From positions 1-16,106 of the forward strand of contig JBBRHF010000092.1 in assembly GCA_038223055.1 (NCBI GenBank): a stretch of 16,106 nucleotides of DNA. The letters run 5' to 3'. This DNA comes from JBBRHF01 sp038223055. GTDB lineage: Bacteria; Actinomycetota; Actinomycetes; JACCUZ01. The notes beneath the pieces were generated by a model, which saw nothing but the letters and a program-made list of their open reading frames with translations, made no database searches and was not told the DNA's origin. Positions 6,989 to 12,751 of the stretch are shown one piece after another; within the stretch, counting starts at the first letter, position 1, and the number at the start of each line of letters is the position of its first letter. A program made the position numbers and the translations under genes.

Positions 6989-7537
6989 TCAGGTCTCCAG
7001 GTTGGTCGTCTCGTCCTGGCGGCGTCGCCGCGCCCGGCGCCCGATCATGAACGGCAGCGCGCCGCGCGTCGTGGCGGCGGACGCCACCGGGATAGCGGCG
7101 TGGGAAGTCGAGGACATCCGGCCAGGCGCCTCGACGATCTCTCCTATGGGTGTCAAGCGGGTGATCGTCGACTCGGCGGCCCACCGGGCCGGCGCCCGCT
7201 CGCCGTCGGGGGCGTTGAGGCGTTTCACGTGCAGTTCCTTGGCGGCGAGCTCCCAGTGCTCGGTGCCGGCCTCGACCCCCGTCGGGTCCGCGACCCAGGT
7301 GACCAGCCGGGAACCCTTGTCCTTGCTGCGAAGTGTCACGGTCACCGGACCGTGCCCGGCCAAGGGCGGCAGCGCCTGCTCGAGGCCCCCGCTCACCACG
7401 TAGGCCGCGCCGTCGAGCCAGACGTGCCACGCCGCCGTGGCGTGGTCCTGATCGGCGGGACGCAGCCAGAGCAGGGCCGACTTCTTGGCGGCCTCGGCCA
7501 CCAGCGCGGTCGTCAGCGGGTCCGCGGCGGGGGTCAT
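6989..7537 (-). CDS. Conserved actinobacterial hypothetical protein
   Basis: A 182-residue protein with no family I can name. The first 110 residues look like a compact alpha/beta fold: an N-terminal helix (LTTALVAEAAKKSALLWL), then strands with WHVWLDGAAYVVSGG and GPVTVTLRSKDKGSRLVTWV. This pattern recalls split-barrel (pyridoxamine oxidase-like) proteins, but no flavin motif is evident. The tail is Ala-rich and ends in a basic cluster, GRRARRRRQDE. ATG 7535-7537 is a reasonable start, without a clear Shine-Dalgarno. It lies 51 bp upstream of the CBS/MgtE_N gene on the same strand and is divergent from the toxin-antitoxin pair, with 93 bp between starts. Position fits the slot of Rv1233c, but homology was not tested. 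Confidence 0.65.
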   Translation of the reverse strand: MTPAADPLTTALVAEAAKKSALLWLRPADQDHATAAWHVWLDGAAYVVSGGLEQALPPLAGHGPVTVTLRSKDKGSRLVTWVADPTGVEAGTEHWELAAKELHVKRLNAPDGERAPARWAAESTITRLTPIGEIVEAPGRMSSTSHAAIPVASAATTRGALPFMIGRRARRRRQDETTNLET

Positions 7538-7618
7538 GGCGACGAGACTGCCACAGCCACCTCACGCCGAGGTGGGCCGCCGACGAACGAGGGTGTCCCA
7601 CAAGGCGGGGCCGGATGG

Positions 7619-7624
7619 TACGGT
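7619..7624 (+). promoter_or_regulatory. Candidate -10 element for a leaderless vapB-like transcript
   Basis: TACGGT (TANNNT) ends 6 bp before ATG 7631. The bases before that ATG (GGTTCCCTG) contain no Shine-Dalgarno, so a leaderless transcript beginning at the ATG is likely. No -35 match is clear. Confidence 0.35.
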
Positions 7625-7630
7625 TCCCTG

Positions 7631-7876
7631 ATGAGCGGGACATACAGATTGACTGTGGGAGACCGCGGCCGGATCGTGGTCCCTGCCGACGTGCGGGAGC
7701 GGGCCGGCCTCGCCGAGGGCACGCTGCTGATCCTGCTGGAGACGCCCACCGGGCTCGTGCTGCTCACCCGCGACCAGTTGAAGGCCCGCGTTCGGGACGA
7801 CCTGACCGGGCTCGACCTCGTCGGCGACCTGCTCGCCGAGCGCCGGGCCGACGCTGCGGCGGAGGACGTCGCGTGA
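7631..7876 (+). CDS. vapB: AbrB/MazE-type antitoxin of a VapBC-like pair
   Basis: An 81-residue protein with a SpoVT/AbrB swapped-hairpin DNA-binding domain at residues 4-48: YRLTVGDRGRIVVPADVRE, then GLAEGTLLILLE and GLVLLTRDQL. Residues 50-81 form an acidic C-terminal helix (LTGLDLVGDLLAERRAD), the usual toxin-neutralising arm. Longer in-frame starts exist, but ATG 7631 is where homology to the fold begins. The stop overlaps the GTG of the PIN toxin by 4 bp (GTGA), so the two proteins are made in coupled fashion. As in other type II systems, the antitoxin probably represses its own promoter. The exact subfamily is not certain. Confidence 0.85.
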   Translation: MSGTYRLTVGDRGRIVVPADVRERAGLAEGTLLILLETPTGLVLLTRDQLKARVRDDLTGLDLVGDLLAERRADAAAEDVA

Positions 7877-8241
7877 CCCAGGTCCTGGACGCGTCGGCAG
7901 TGCTGGCCTTCCTCCAGGGAGAGTCCGGCGCCGAGGTCGTCGAGGCGCGGTTGGGCGAGGACGCCCGGTGCGGGGCCGCCAACTGGTCCGAGGTCGCACA
8001 GAAGGTCCGCGCGGCCGGTCGCGACTGGGACCTGGCGCGGTCCCTGCTCGCCGGTTACGGCGTGATCGTCGAGGCGGTCACGGAGGAGGACGCCGAGTGG
8101 GCGGCGAGCAGGGGGCGTCCGGGCGAGGGCCTCGCCCTGGCTGACCGCTTGTGTCTCGCGCTTGCCGGACGCCTCGGTGCACCGGCCTGGACTGCCGACC
8201 GGGCCTGGGGATCCGACCACCCCGTCCGGCAGATTCGCTGA
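7873..8241 (+). CDS. vapC: PIN-domain ribonuclease toxin (VapC-like)
   Basis: A 122-residue PIN-domain protein, close to the usual 120-140. All four acidic residues of the Mg2+-dependent active site can be placed: D6 in VLDASAVLAFLQGE, E40 in NWSEV, D91 in GLALADRLCLALA and D109 in WTADRAW. It is therefore probably an active RNase. VapC toxins cut tRNAs or rRNA and stop growth when the antitoxin is lost; the target here cannot be read from sequence. The GTG start overlaps the antitoxin stop. The gene is followed after 19 bp by the EamA transporter, so read-through is possible. Confidence 0.88.
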   Translation: MTQVLDASAVLAFLQGESGAEVVEARLGEDARCGAANWSEVAQKVRAAGRDWDLARSLLAGYGVIVEAVTEEDAEWAASRGRPGEGLALADRLCLALAGRLGAPAWTADRAWGSDHPVRQIR

Positions 8242-8248
8242 CCCGGTG

Positions 8249-8254
8249 CAGGAG
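8249..8254 (+). promoter_or_regulatory. Ribosome binding site that fixes the EamA transporter start
   Basis: CAGGAG lies 6 bp before GTG 8261. It supports this start over the open frame that continues upstream into vapC. Confidence 0.6.
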
Positions 8255-8260
8255 TCCTCT

Positions 8261-9208
8261 GTGAGCCCCGTGCCGGCGCCGGCCGGGCGCAGCGCCGTCG
8301 CCCGCCCGCCACGGGCCGACTTGCTGCTCATGCCGATCGGGATCCTCGCGGTGTCGACCTCGGGGCCCCTGATCGCCGCGGCCGCCGCGCCGTCCCTCGC
8401 GATCGCCCTGTGGCGCAACGTTTTCGCTCTCGGGGTGATCGGACCTTACGCCCTGCTGCGCCATCGCGACGAGCTGCGCGGGCTGGACCGCCGGGAGTGG
8501 CGCTGGGCACTGGGCGCGGGACTGCTGCTCGCGCTGCACTTCGCCACCTGGGTGCCCAGCCTCGGCTACACGACGGTGGCATCCGCCACGGCCATCGTGT
8601 GCTCCCAGCCGGTCTGGGTGGCCCTGATCGCCCGGTGGATGGGTCACGACGTGCCGCGCCGGGCCTGGGTCGGCATCGCGATCGCGCTCTCCGCGGTGGT
8701 CGTGCTCACCGGGGTCGACTTCTCGCTGAACCCACGGGCGCTCGCCGGGGACCTGCTCGCCCTGGCCGGGGGGATCTTTGCGGCCGGCTACACCGTGGCC
8801 GGCGGGGAGGTGCGCCGGAGCGTGAGCACCACGGCGTACACGCTCATCTGCTACGGCACCTGCGCGGCGGCGCTGCTGGCTGCGTGCGTCGCCTCCGGCG
8901 CGGCCTTGGTGGGCTATGACGCCAAGACCTGGCTTCAGCTGCTGGCCCTGACCGCGGGCGCCCAGCTGCTCGGGCACTCGTTGTTCAACCGCGTGCTGCG
9001 TACGACGAGCGCGACCGTGGTCTCGCTGGCGATCCTGTTCGAGGTGCCCGGTGCGGCGATCATCGCCGGGCTGACCCTGGGCCAGACCCCGCCGCTGGCC
9101 GCGCTGCCGGCGGCGCTGTTGCTGCTCGGCGGACTGGCCATCGTGGTGTCCTCGGGCTCCGCGGTTTCTCCCGAACCGGGACCCGAGGCGGCGCTGCCGA
9201 CCCCGTGA
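8261..9208 (+). CDS. EamA/DMT-superfamily transporter
   Basis: A 315-residue integral membrane protein. After a Pro/Ala-rich leader of about 20 residues there are about ten hydrophobic segments in two EamA halves, the layout of drug/metabolite exporters. Motifs typical of the family are IALWRNVFALGVIGPY in the first half, with SLGYTTVASATAIVCSQPVWVAL, and the second-half TTSATVVSLAILFEVPGAAI. Many members export amino acids or other small metabolites; the substrate cannot be told. GTG 8261 has a good ribosome binding site and follows vapC by 19 bp. The next gene, the CoA-ester lyase, starts 42 bp downstream, so the transporter could serve the same pathway, though this is only proximity. Confidence 0.85.
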   Translation: MSPVPAPAGRSAVARPPRADLLLMPIGILAVSTSGPLIAAAAAPSLAIALWRNVFALGVIGPYALLRHRDELRGLDRREWRWALGAGLLLALHFATWVPSLGYTTVASATAIVCSQPVWVALIARWMGHDVPRRAWVGIAIALSAVVVLTGVDFSLNPRALAGDLLALAGGIFAAGYTVAGGEVRRSVSTTAYTLICYGTCAAALLAACVASGAALVGYDAKTWLQLLALTAGAQLLGHSLFNRVLRTTSATVVSLAILFEVPGAAIIAGLTLGQTPPLAALPAALLLLGGLAIVVSSGSAVSPEPGPEAALPTP

Positions 9209-9237
9209 CCATCTAGGCTCGCACGCGACACGACGTG

Positions 9238-9242
9238 AGAGG
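9238..9242 (+). promoter_or_regulatory. Ribosome binding site of the CoA-ester lyase gene
   Basis: AGAGG lies 8 bp before ATG 9251 and favours that start over GTG 9242, which overlaps the site itself. Confidence 0.6.
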
Positions 9243-9250
9243 TGGCACAC

Positions 9251-10210
9251 ATGGGGACCCGCGAGCTGCGAGCCCGGCGGTCCTGCCTGGCCGTTCCCGG
9301 AAGCAGTGTGAAGATGCTGGGCAAGGCGCAGGGGCTGCCCGCCGATCAGGTGTTTCTCGACCTGGAGGACGCGGTGGCGCCGCTGGCCAAGGAGGGTGCC
9401 CGAGCCAACATCGTCGCGGCGCTGAACGAGGGCGACTGGACGGGCAAGACCCGAGTCGTGCGCGTCAACGACCTCACGACCAGCTGGACCTACCGCGACG
9501 TGATCACCGTCGTCGAGGGGGCCGGGCCGAACCTGGACGCCATCATGCTGCCCAAGGTGCAGTCCGCCGCACAGGTGCTGTGGCTGGACGTGTTGCTCGG
9601 CCAGATCGAGGCCACCATCGGCCTAGAGGTCGGCCGGATCGGCATCGAGGCCCAGATCGAGAACGCCCGCGGCCTGGTCGCCATCGACGAGATCGCGGCG
9701 GCGTCCCCGCGCACCGAGACGCTGATCTTCGGCCCGGCCGACTTCATGGCCTCGATCAACATGCGGACCCTGGTGGTGGGGGAGCAGCCGCCCGGCTACG
9801 ACGTGGGCGACGCCTATCACTACATCCTGATGCGCATCCTGATGGCGGCGCGCAGCCACGACCTGCAGGCGATCGACGGGCCATACCTGCAGATCAAGAA
9901 CATCGACGGGTTCCGCCGGGTCGCCGGGCGGTCCGCGGCGCTCGGCTTCGACGGCAAGTGGGTGCTGCACCCCGGCCAGCTCGACGCCGCGAACGAGGTC
10001 TACTCCCCGGGTCAGGGCGACTACGATCATGCCGAACTGATCCTGGACGCCTACGAGCACTACACGTCCGAGGCCGGCGGTCGCCTCGGTGCGGTCATGC
10101 TCGGCGAGGAGATGATCGACGAGGCGTCGCGCAAGATGGCCCTGGTCGTCGCCGCCAAGGGTCGGGCCGCGGGGATGGTCCGGACCTCCAGCTTCCAGCC
10201 GCCGTCGTAG
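9251..10210 (+). CDS. HpcH/HpaI (CitE-like) CoA-ester lyase
   Basis: A 319-residue TIM-barrel lyase of the malyl-CoA/citramalyl-CoA lyase group. Visible motifs: RSCLAVPGS (10-18), FLDLEDAV (35-42), R71 in VVRVND, the Mg2+ ligands E137 in AQIENARG and D164 in GPADF, and GKWVLHPGQL (235-244) before the C-terminal lid helix. These match proteins that split or make beta-hydroxyacyl-CoA esters. The nearest studied relative by context is Rv2498c of M. tuberculosis, an (S)-citramalyl-CoA and HMG-CoA lyase active in itaconate and leucine breakdown. Rv2498c lies next to an acyl-CoA dehydrogenase and a MaoC hydratase, both of which occur in this window at 13909 and 15966. The family is secure and the exact substrate is inferred. 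Confidence 0.88.
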   Translation: MGTRELRARRSCLAVPGSSVKMLGKAQGLPADQVFLDLEDAVAPLAKEGARANIVAALNEGDWTGKTRVVRVNDLTTSWTYRDVITVVEGAGPNLDAIMLPKVQSAAQVLWLDVLLGQIEATIGLEVGRIGIEAQIENARGLVAIDEIAAASPRTETLIFGPADFMASINMRTLVVGEQPPGYDVGDAYHYILMRILMAARSHDLQAIDGPYLQIKNIDGFRRVAGRSAALGFDGKWVLHPGQLDAANEVYSPGQGDYDHAELILDAYEHYTSEAGGRLGAVMLGEEMIDEASRKMALVVAAKGRAAGMVRTSSFQPPS

Positions 10211-10383
10211 CCGTTCGCCGTACTGCTCGAGGAACTCTTCACGCTCGCCGGGCGGCAGGAGGGACAGCACCTTCCTGCGCGGACGTCGTCGCGGCGGCGA
10301 TCATCTCCGGGGAGCTGTCATAGATCGTCGAAGGGCCGGCCCCGCTCGTCGCTGAGCCGCCGGTAGACCGCAGCATCCCACAC
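10211..10383 (-). pseudogene. Relic of a trans-aconitate 2-methyltransferase gene (tam)
   Basis: On the - strand three short pieces of Tam lie in order but in three frames. Piece 1, from GTG 10383 to TGA 10318, reads WDAAVYRRLSDERGRPFDDL, the Tam N-terminus. Piece 2 (about 10325-10284) reads IYDSSPEMIAAA, the SAM-binding GIDSSPxMIAxA motif of Tam. Piece 3 (about 10273-10220) reads LLPPGEREEFLEQYGERLR, the LxPxExExFLxxYxxxLR part near the Tam C-terminus. An intact gene has about 40 residues between pieces 1 and 2 and about 140 between 2 and 3. So at least two deletions removed most of the gene, and the 3' end was lost up to the lyase stop. A good ribosome binding site survives at 10392-10398. 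Identification rests on remembered family motifs. Confidence 0.7.
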
Positions 10384-10391
10384 GCCGAGCA

Positions 10392-10398
10392 CCCTCCC
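10392..10398 (-). promoter_or_regulatory. Surviving ribosome binding site of the tam relic
   Basis: GGGAGGG on the - strand lies 8 bp before GTG 10383, an ideal spacing. This argues that the start of the relic was a real gene start. Confidence 0.5.
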
Positions 10399-10441
10399 AC
10401 GCCGTGGTCTTTGTGAGTTGGCTGGCGCCGCCCGATGCTCG

Positions 10442-10478
10442 TTACTTTGTACCTAATGATAGATTGAGTACAGAGTAA
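10442..10478. promoter_or_regulatory. AT-rich inverted repeat, likely promoter/operator of hipBA
   Basis: TTACTTTGTAC (10442-10452) and GTACAGAGTAA (10468-10478) are 11-bp arms with one mismatch around a 15-bp AT-rich centre. The site ends 9 bp before hipB and overlaps its Shine-Dalgarno. It is one of the few AT-rich patches in the window, so it probably holds both the promoter and the site where HipB represses it. It does not match the E. coli HipB operator, TATCC-N8-GGATA. Confidence 0.6.
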
Positions 10479-10487
10479 GGAGCATCT

Positions 10488-10832
10488 ATGGCACGCCTTC
10501 GCGTCTCGCCTCGCCGAGGGGCCGCCGACGCAGCGGCCGTGCTCGGTCAGCAGATCAAGGCTGCCCGGGTCGCGCGCACGTGGACTGCCGCCGAACTGGC
10601 CGCTCGTATCGGCGTGGACCGCCGCACGGTCGCTGCTATCGAAGCAGGCGACACCGCGGTGTCCATCGGCAACGTCTTCAACGCTGCCGACGTCCTTGGA
10701 GTCGGGCTGTTCGGCGCCGAGGACCGGGCCGAACTCTCTCGTCTGCGTCGTGAGGGCCGCGACCGTCTCGCCTTGTTGCCCACCCGAGTGGACGCGCCAC
10801 GGAAGAAGGCAGAGCCCGACGATGACTTCTGA
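10488..10832 (+). CDS. hipB: HipB-like XRE-family antitoxin
   Basis: A 114-residue DNA-binding protein. A helix-turn-helix of the Cro/C1 type covers about residues 18-72: LGQQIKAARVARTWTAAELA, then RIGVDRRTVAAIEAGDTAVS. A charged tail (GAEDRAELSRLRREGRDR, ending EPDDDF) follows. Such proteins bind and neutralise HipA-type kinases and repress their own operon. AAGGAG at 10477-10482 lies 5 bp before ATG 10488. The stop overlaps the hipA start by 11 bp, the classic antitoxin-first, coupled order. The AT-rich inverted repeat just upstream is the likely operator. Confidence 0.88.
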   Translation: MARLRVSPRRGAADAAAVLGQQIKAARVARTWTAAELAARIGVDRRTVAAIEAGDTAVSIGNVFNAADVLGVGLFGAEDRAELSRLRREGRDRLALLPTRVDAPRKKAEPDDDF

Positions 10833-12093
10833 CCCGTATCGGGCCCGGCGTGTTTTCGTCTGGACGTGGCTGCCCGGCGAATCCGAACCGGTCGTCGCGG
10901 GGGCGCTCGACCGTGTTGCAGCGGCCCGGTTTGACTTCACCTACGGGCGGTCCTATCTCGACAACGAGAGCGCGATCAGCCTCTATGAGCCCGAGCTCCC
11001 GTTCCGGCGCGGCGCCCAGGAGCCGCTCGACGGACTGACGATCGCGGCATGTCTCAAAGACGCGACCCCCGACTCTTGGGGTGAGCGCGTCATCGAAAAC
11101 CGACTGGGGTCGGGCGACACGGAACTCAGTATCGAGACCTACCTGCTCAACTCCGGCTCGAACCGGTTCGGAGCCCTCGACTTCCAGCAGAGCGCCAGCG
11201 ACTACGTTTCGCGTCTCGACACTGCCAGCCTCGATGAGCTGTACGACGCGGCGGAGAAAGTGCTTGCTGGCGTGCCGCTGAGCCCAGCCATCGGCGACGC
11301 ACTCATGAACGGGACCGCGATCGGCGGCGCGCACCCGAAGGTGCTCATCAGCGACGAGTCCGGCGACAAGTCCGGCGACAAGTCCGGCGACAAGTCCGGC
11401 CCGGGCTACATCGCCAAGCTGTCCGTGTCCACCGACGTACACCCGATCATCCGGGCAGAAGCCGTCGGGATCGAACTCGCGAAGCGCTGCGGGCTTGACG
11501 TGCCCAGCGCGCGAGTCATCACGTCGATGGGCCGGGACGTGCTGCTCATCGAACGATTCGACCGGGTGGCCGCCGGTCAGCGCCGACACGTCGTCTCAGG
11601 ACTGACGATGCTTGGTCTGGATGCTCACCTCGGCGCACGATACGGGTCATACCCCGAGCTGCTCGACGTCTTTCGTGAACGCGCGCTCGCCCCGCGAGAT
11701 GTCGGTCGCACGCTGTTCGAGCGGGTCGTCTTCAACGTCGCCATCGGCAACAACGATGACCACGCACGCAACCACGCTGCGTTCTGGGACGGCCAGTCGC
11801 TCGAGCTCACGCCAGCGTTCGACCTGACTCCGCAGGTACGTTCGACCGACACCTCGGCTCAAGCGATGGACATCGGGCGTGACGGTAGCCGGGGCAGCCA
11901 GTTCTCGGTCTGTGTCGCCGCCGCCGCCGACTTCGGGCTGTCACGACCCGCCGCCAAGGGGATCGTCGACCACATCGTCTCGACGGTCGAAGCGCAGTGG
12001 CTCGACGCCGCCGACGCCGCCGGGCTCAGCGGGGGCGACCGGAATGCCCTCTGGAGGCGTTCTGTGCTCAACCGCTCGACCTTCTACGAGTGA
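10822..12093 (+). CDS. hipA: HipA-family serine/threonine kinase toxin
   Basis: A 423-residue HipA-type kinase. Residues about 10-125 form the N-subdomain-1 type beta region (RVFVWTWLPG, AACLKDATPDSWGERVI, FGALDF). The phosphate loop is GTAIGGAHPK (164-173) and the ATP lysine is K199 in YIAKLS. LLIERFDR (241-248), the catalytic NNDDHARNH (310-318, D312/D313) and the Mg2+-binding LTPAFDLTP (329-337, D334) follow. In E. coli HipA phosphorylates glutamyl-tRNA synthetase and causes persistence; the target here is unknown. ATG 10822 overlaps the hipB stop by 11 bp. Two oddities: the serine of the autophosphorylation loop is replaced (T165-A166), and residues 180-192 are an SGDK repeat between the loop and the ATP lysine. 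The kinase motifs are intact, so it is probably active. Confidence 0.9.
   Translation: MTSDPYRARRVFVWTWLPGESEPVVAGALDRVAAARFDFTYGRSYLDNESAISLYEPELPFRRGAQEPLDGLTIAACLKDATPDSWGERVIENRLGSGDTELSIETYLLNSGSNRFGALDFQQSASDYVSRLDTASLDELYDAAEKVLAGVPLSPAIGDALMNGTAIGGAHPKVLISDESGDKSGDKSGDKSGPGYIAKLSVSTDVHPIIRAEAVGIELAKRCGLDVPSARVITSMGRDVLLIERFDRVAAGQRRHVVSGLTMLGLDAHLGARYGSYPELLDVFRERALAPRDVGRTLFERVVFNVAIGNNDDHARNHAAFWDGQSLELTPAFDLTPQVRSTDTSAQAMDIGRDGSRGSQFSVCVAAAADFGLSRPAAKGIVDHIVSTVEAQWLDAADAAGLSGGDRNALWRRSVLNRSTFYE
11359..11400. repeat. 12-bp tandem repeat inside hipA
   Basis: TCCGGCGACAAG occurs three times (11359-11394), plus half a unit to 11400, and encodes SGDK SGDK SGDK SG. The perfect copies imply recent expansion. 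Changes in copy number keep the frame but lengthen the loop before the ATP-binding lysine. Confidence 0.92.
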
Positions 12094-12104
12094 GGTGGTC
12101 CCGC

Positions 12105-12120
12105 CCCGCTGTTTCGCGGG
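12105..12120 (+). terminator. Hairpin downstream of hipA
   Basis: CCCGC-TGTTTC-GCGGG gives a 5-bp G+C stem 11 bp past the hipA stop. There is no T-run, so it is only a candidate terminator. Confidence 0.3.
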
Positions 12121-12148
12121 CCCTCCTGCCGGCACCGCCCTCGACACC

Positions 12149-12218
12149 GGCAACCAGACCCTCCACACCGGCGACCAGACTCTCCCCTTCGGCGACCAGA
12201 CCCTCCCCTTCGGCGACC
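12149..12218. repeat. 21-bp tandem array downstream of hipA
   Basis: Three full 21-bp units begin GGC(A/G)ACCAGAC(C/T)CTC at 12149, 12170 and 12191, with a partial fourth from 12212. Units two and three differ at one base. The array is outside any credible gene. Its GGCGACCAG core resembles GGCGACAAG of the repeat inside hipA. Confidence 0.85.
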
Positions 12219-12379
12219 GGCTCCACGCCGTCCCGACCTCAGCCCGCTGGGATATCTGACCCGCCGCACCGGCTCACAAGCGACCTCGCAGCCGAATCCA
12301 ACCGGGGCGACCATACTGGCTGGGTCGTTTCCCGTGTGAAGATCATCCAAGTTTGCGGCTGGCGACACGCACAGGGGCG

Positions 12380-12679
12380 TCAGCGGCGACGCGTCAGGAC
12401 CACAGCGACGAAGGTGGCGAGGAAGGCGCCCGCCGCGCCCGACCCGGCGCGCAGGAACGGCAGCAGGGCGAAGATCACGAACACGACCCCTGCGCCGACG
12501 GCACCGGCCAGCGCCGCGACCCGCACCCGCTCGGTGAGGCCACTGCCATGTCGCTCGACGTCACCGCCGCCGCGTCGGGCCGCAGGGCCGGCGACCTTGC
12601 CTGGTTTGGCGCCACCCAGGGTGCCCTCGACCTCGGCCAGCAACCGCTCGATATCTGTTCCCTTGTCGCCATCGGCCAT
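12380..12679 (-). CDS. Small membrane protein of unknown function
   Basis: A 99-residue protein. Residues 1-22 (ADGDKGTDIERLLAEVEGTL) form an acidic helix, followed by a Gly/Ala/Arg linker. Two membrane helices lie at about 53-76 (VAALAGAVGAGVVFVIFALL) and about 80-95, and the chain ends in RRR, which should stay in the cytoplasm. I do not recognise a named family. ATG 12679 is preferred because the helix starts there; a GTG 18 bp upstream (12697) is in frame. A GGAG lies only 2 bp before the ATG, so the start is uncertain. It lies 72 bp downstream of the phosphoesterase on the same strand and may share its transcript. Confidence 0.6.
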   Translation of the reverse strand: MADGDKGTDIERLLAEVEGTLGGAKPGKVAGPAARRGGGDVERHGSGLTERVRVAALAGAVGAGVVFVIFALLPFLRAGSGAAGAFLATFVAVVLTRRR

Positions 12680-12751
12680 GGCTCCATCGTGCCTCACCCG
12701 GCCCGCGGATGTCCGGGGTTCTCCCAGCCAGGGTCCTCACGGTCGGGGTTC

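Larger units (their letters stand above)
12094..12379. other. Non-coding gap after hipA
   Basis: I see no convincing gene in these 286 bp. They hold a short hairpin at 12105-12120 and the 21-bp tandem array at 12149-12218. The rest (12260-12379) shows nothing recognisable. No inverted terminal repeats or target-site duplication were found around hipBA. Confidence 0.55.

Noticed and set aside
6054..7403. 449-codon open frame on the + strand
   Set aside because: Antisense to the CBS/MgtE_N and hypothetical genes; Ser/Arg/Thr-rich with no recognisable fold.
8078..9250. 390-codon open frame on the - strand
   Set aside because: Antisense to vapC and the EamA transporter; composition is Arg/Gly/Gln-rich without motifs.
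9623..10270. 215-codon - strand frame starting MLSLLPPGEREEFLEQYGERL
   Set aside because: Only its first 20 or so residues look real, and they fit the tail of the tam relic; the rest is antisense to the CoA-ester lyase.
12149..12218. CRISPR-like array
   Set aside because: Units are directly adjacent with no unique spacers and no cas genes are present; the same holds for the repeats in tatB and hipA.
12084..12368. 94-codon Arg/Gly-rich frame on the - strand after hipA
   Set aside because: Its repetitive part is only the 21-bp array read backwards and no ribosome binding site supports it.
10384..12379. Insertion-sequence or integrase-mediated origin of hipBA
   Set aside because: No transposase, integrase, tRNA, terminal inverted repeats or target duplication could be found at either edge.
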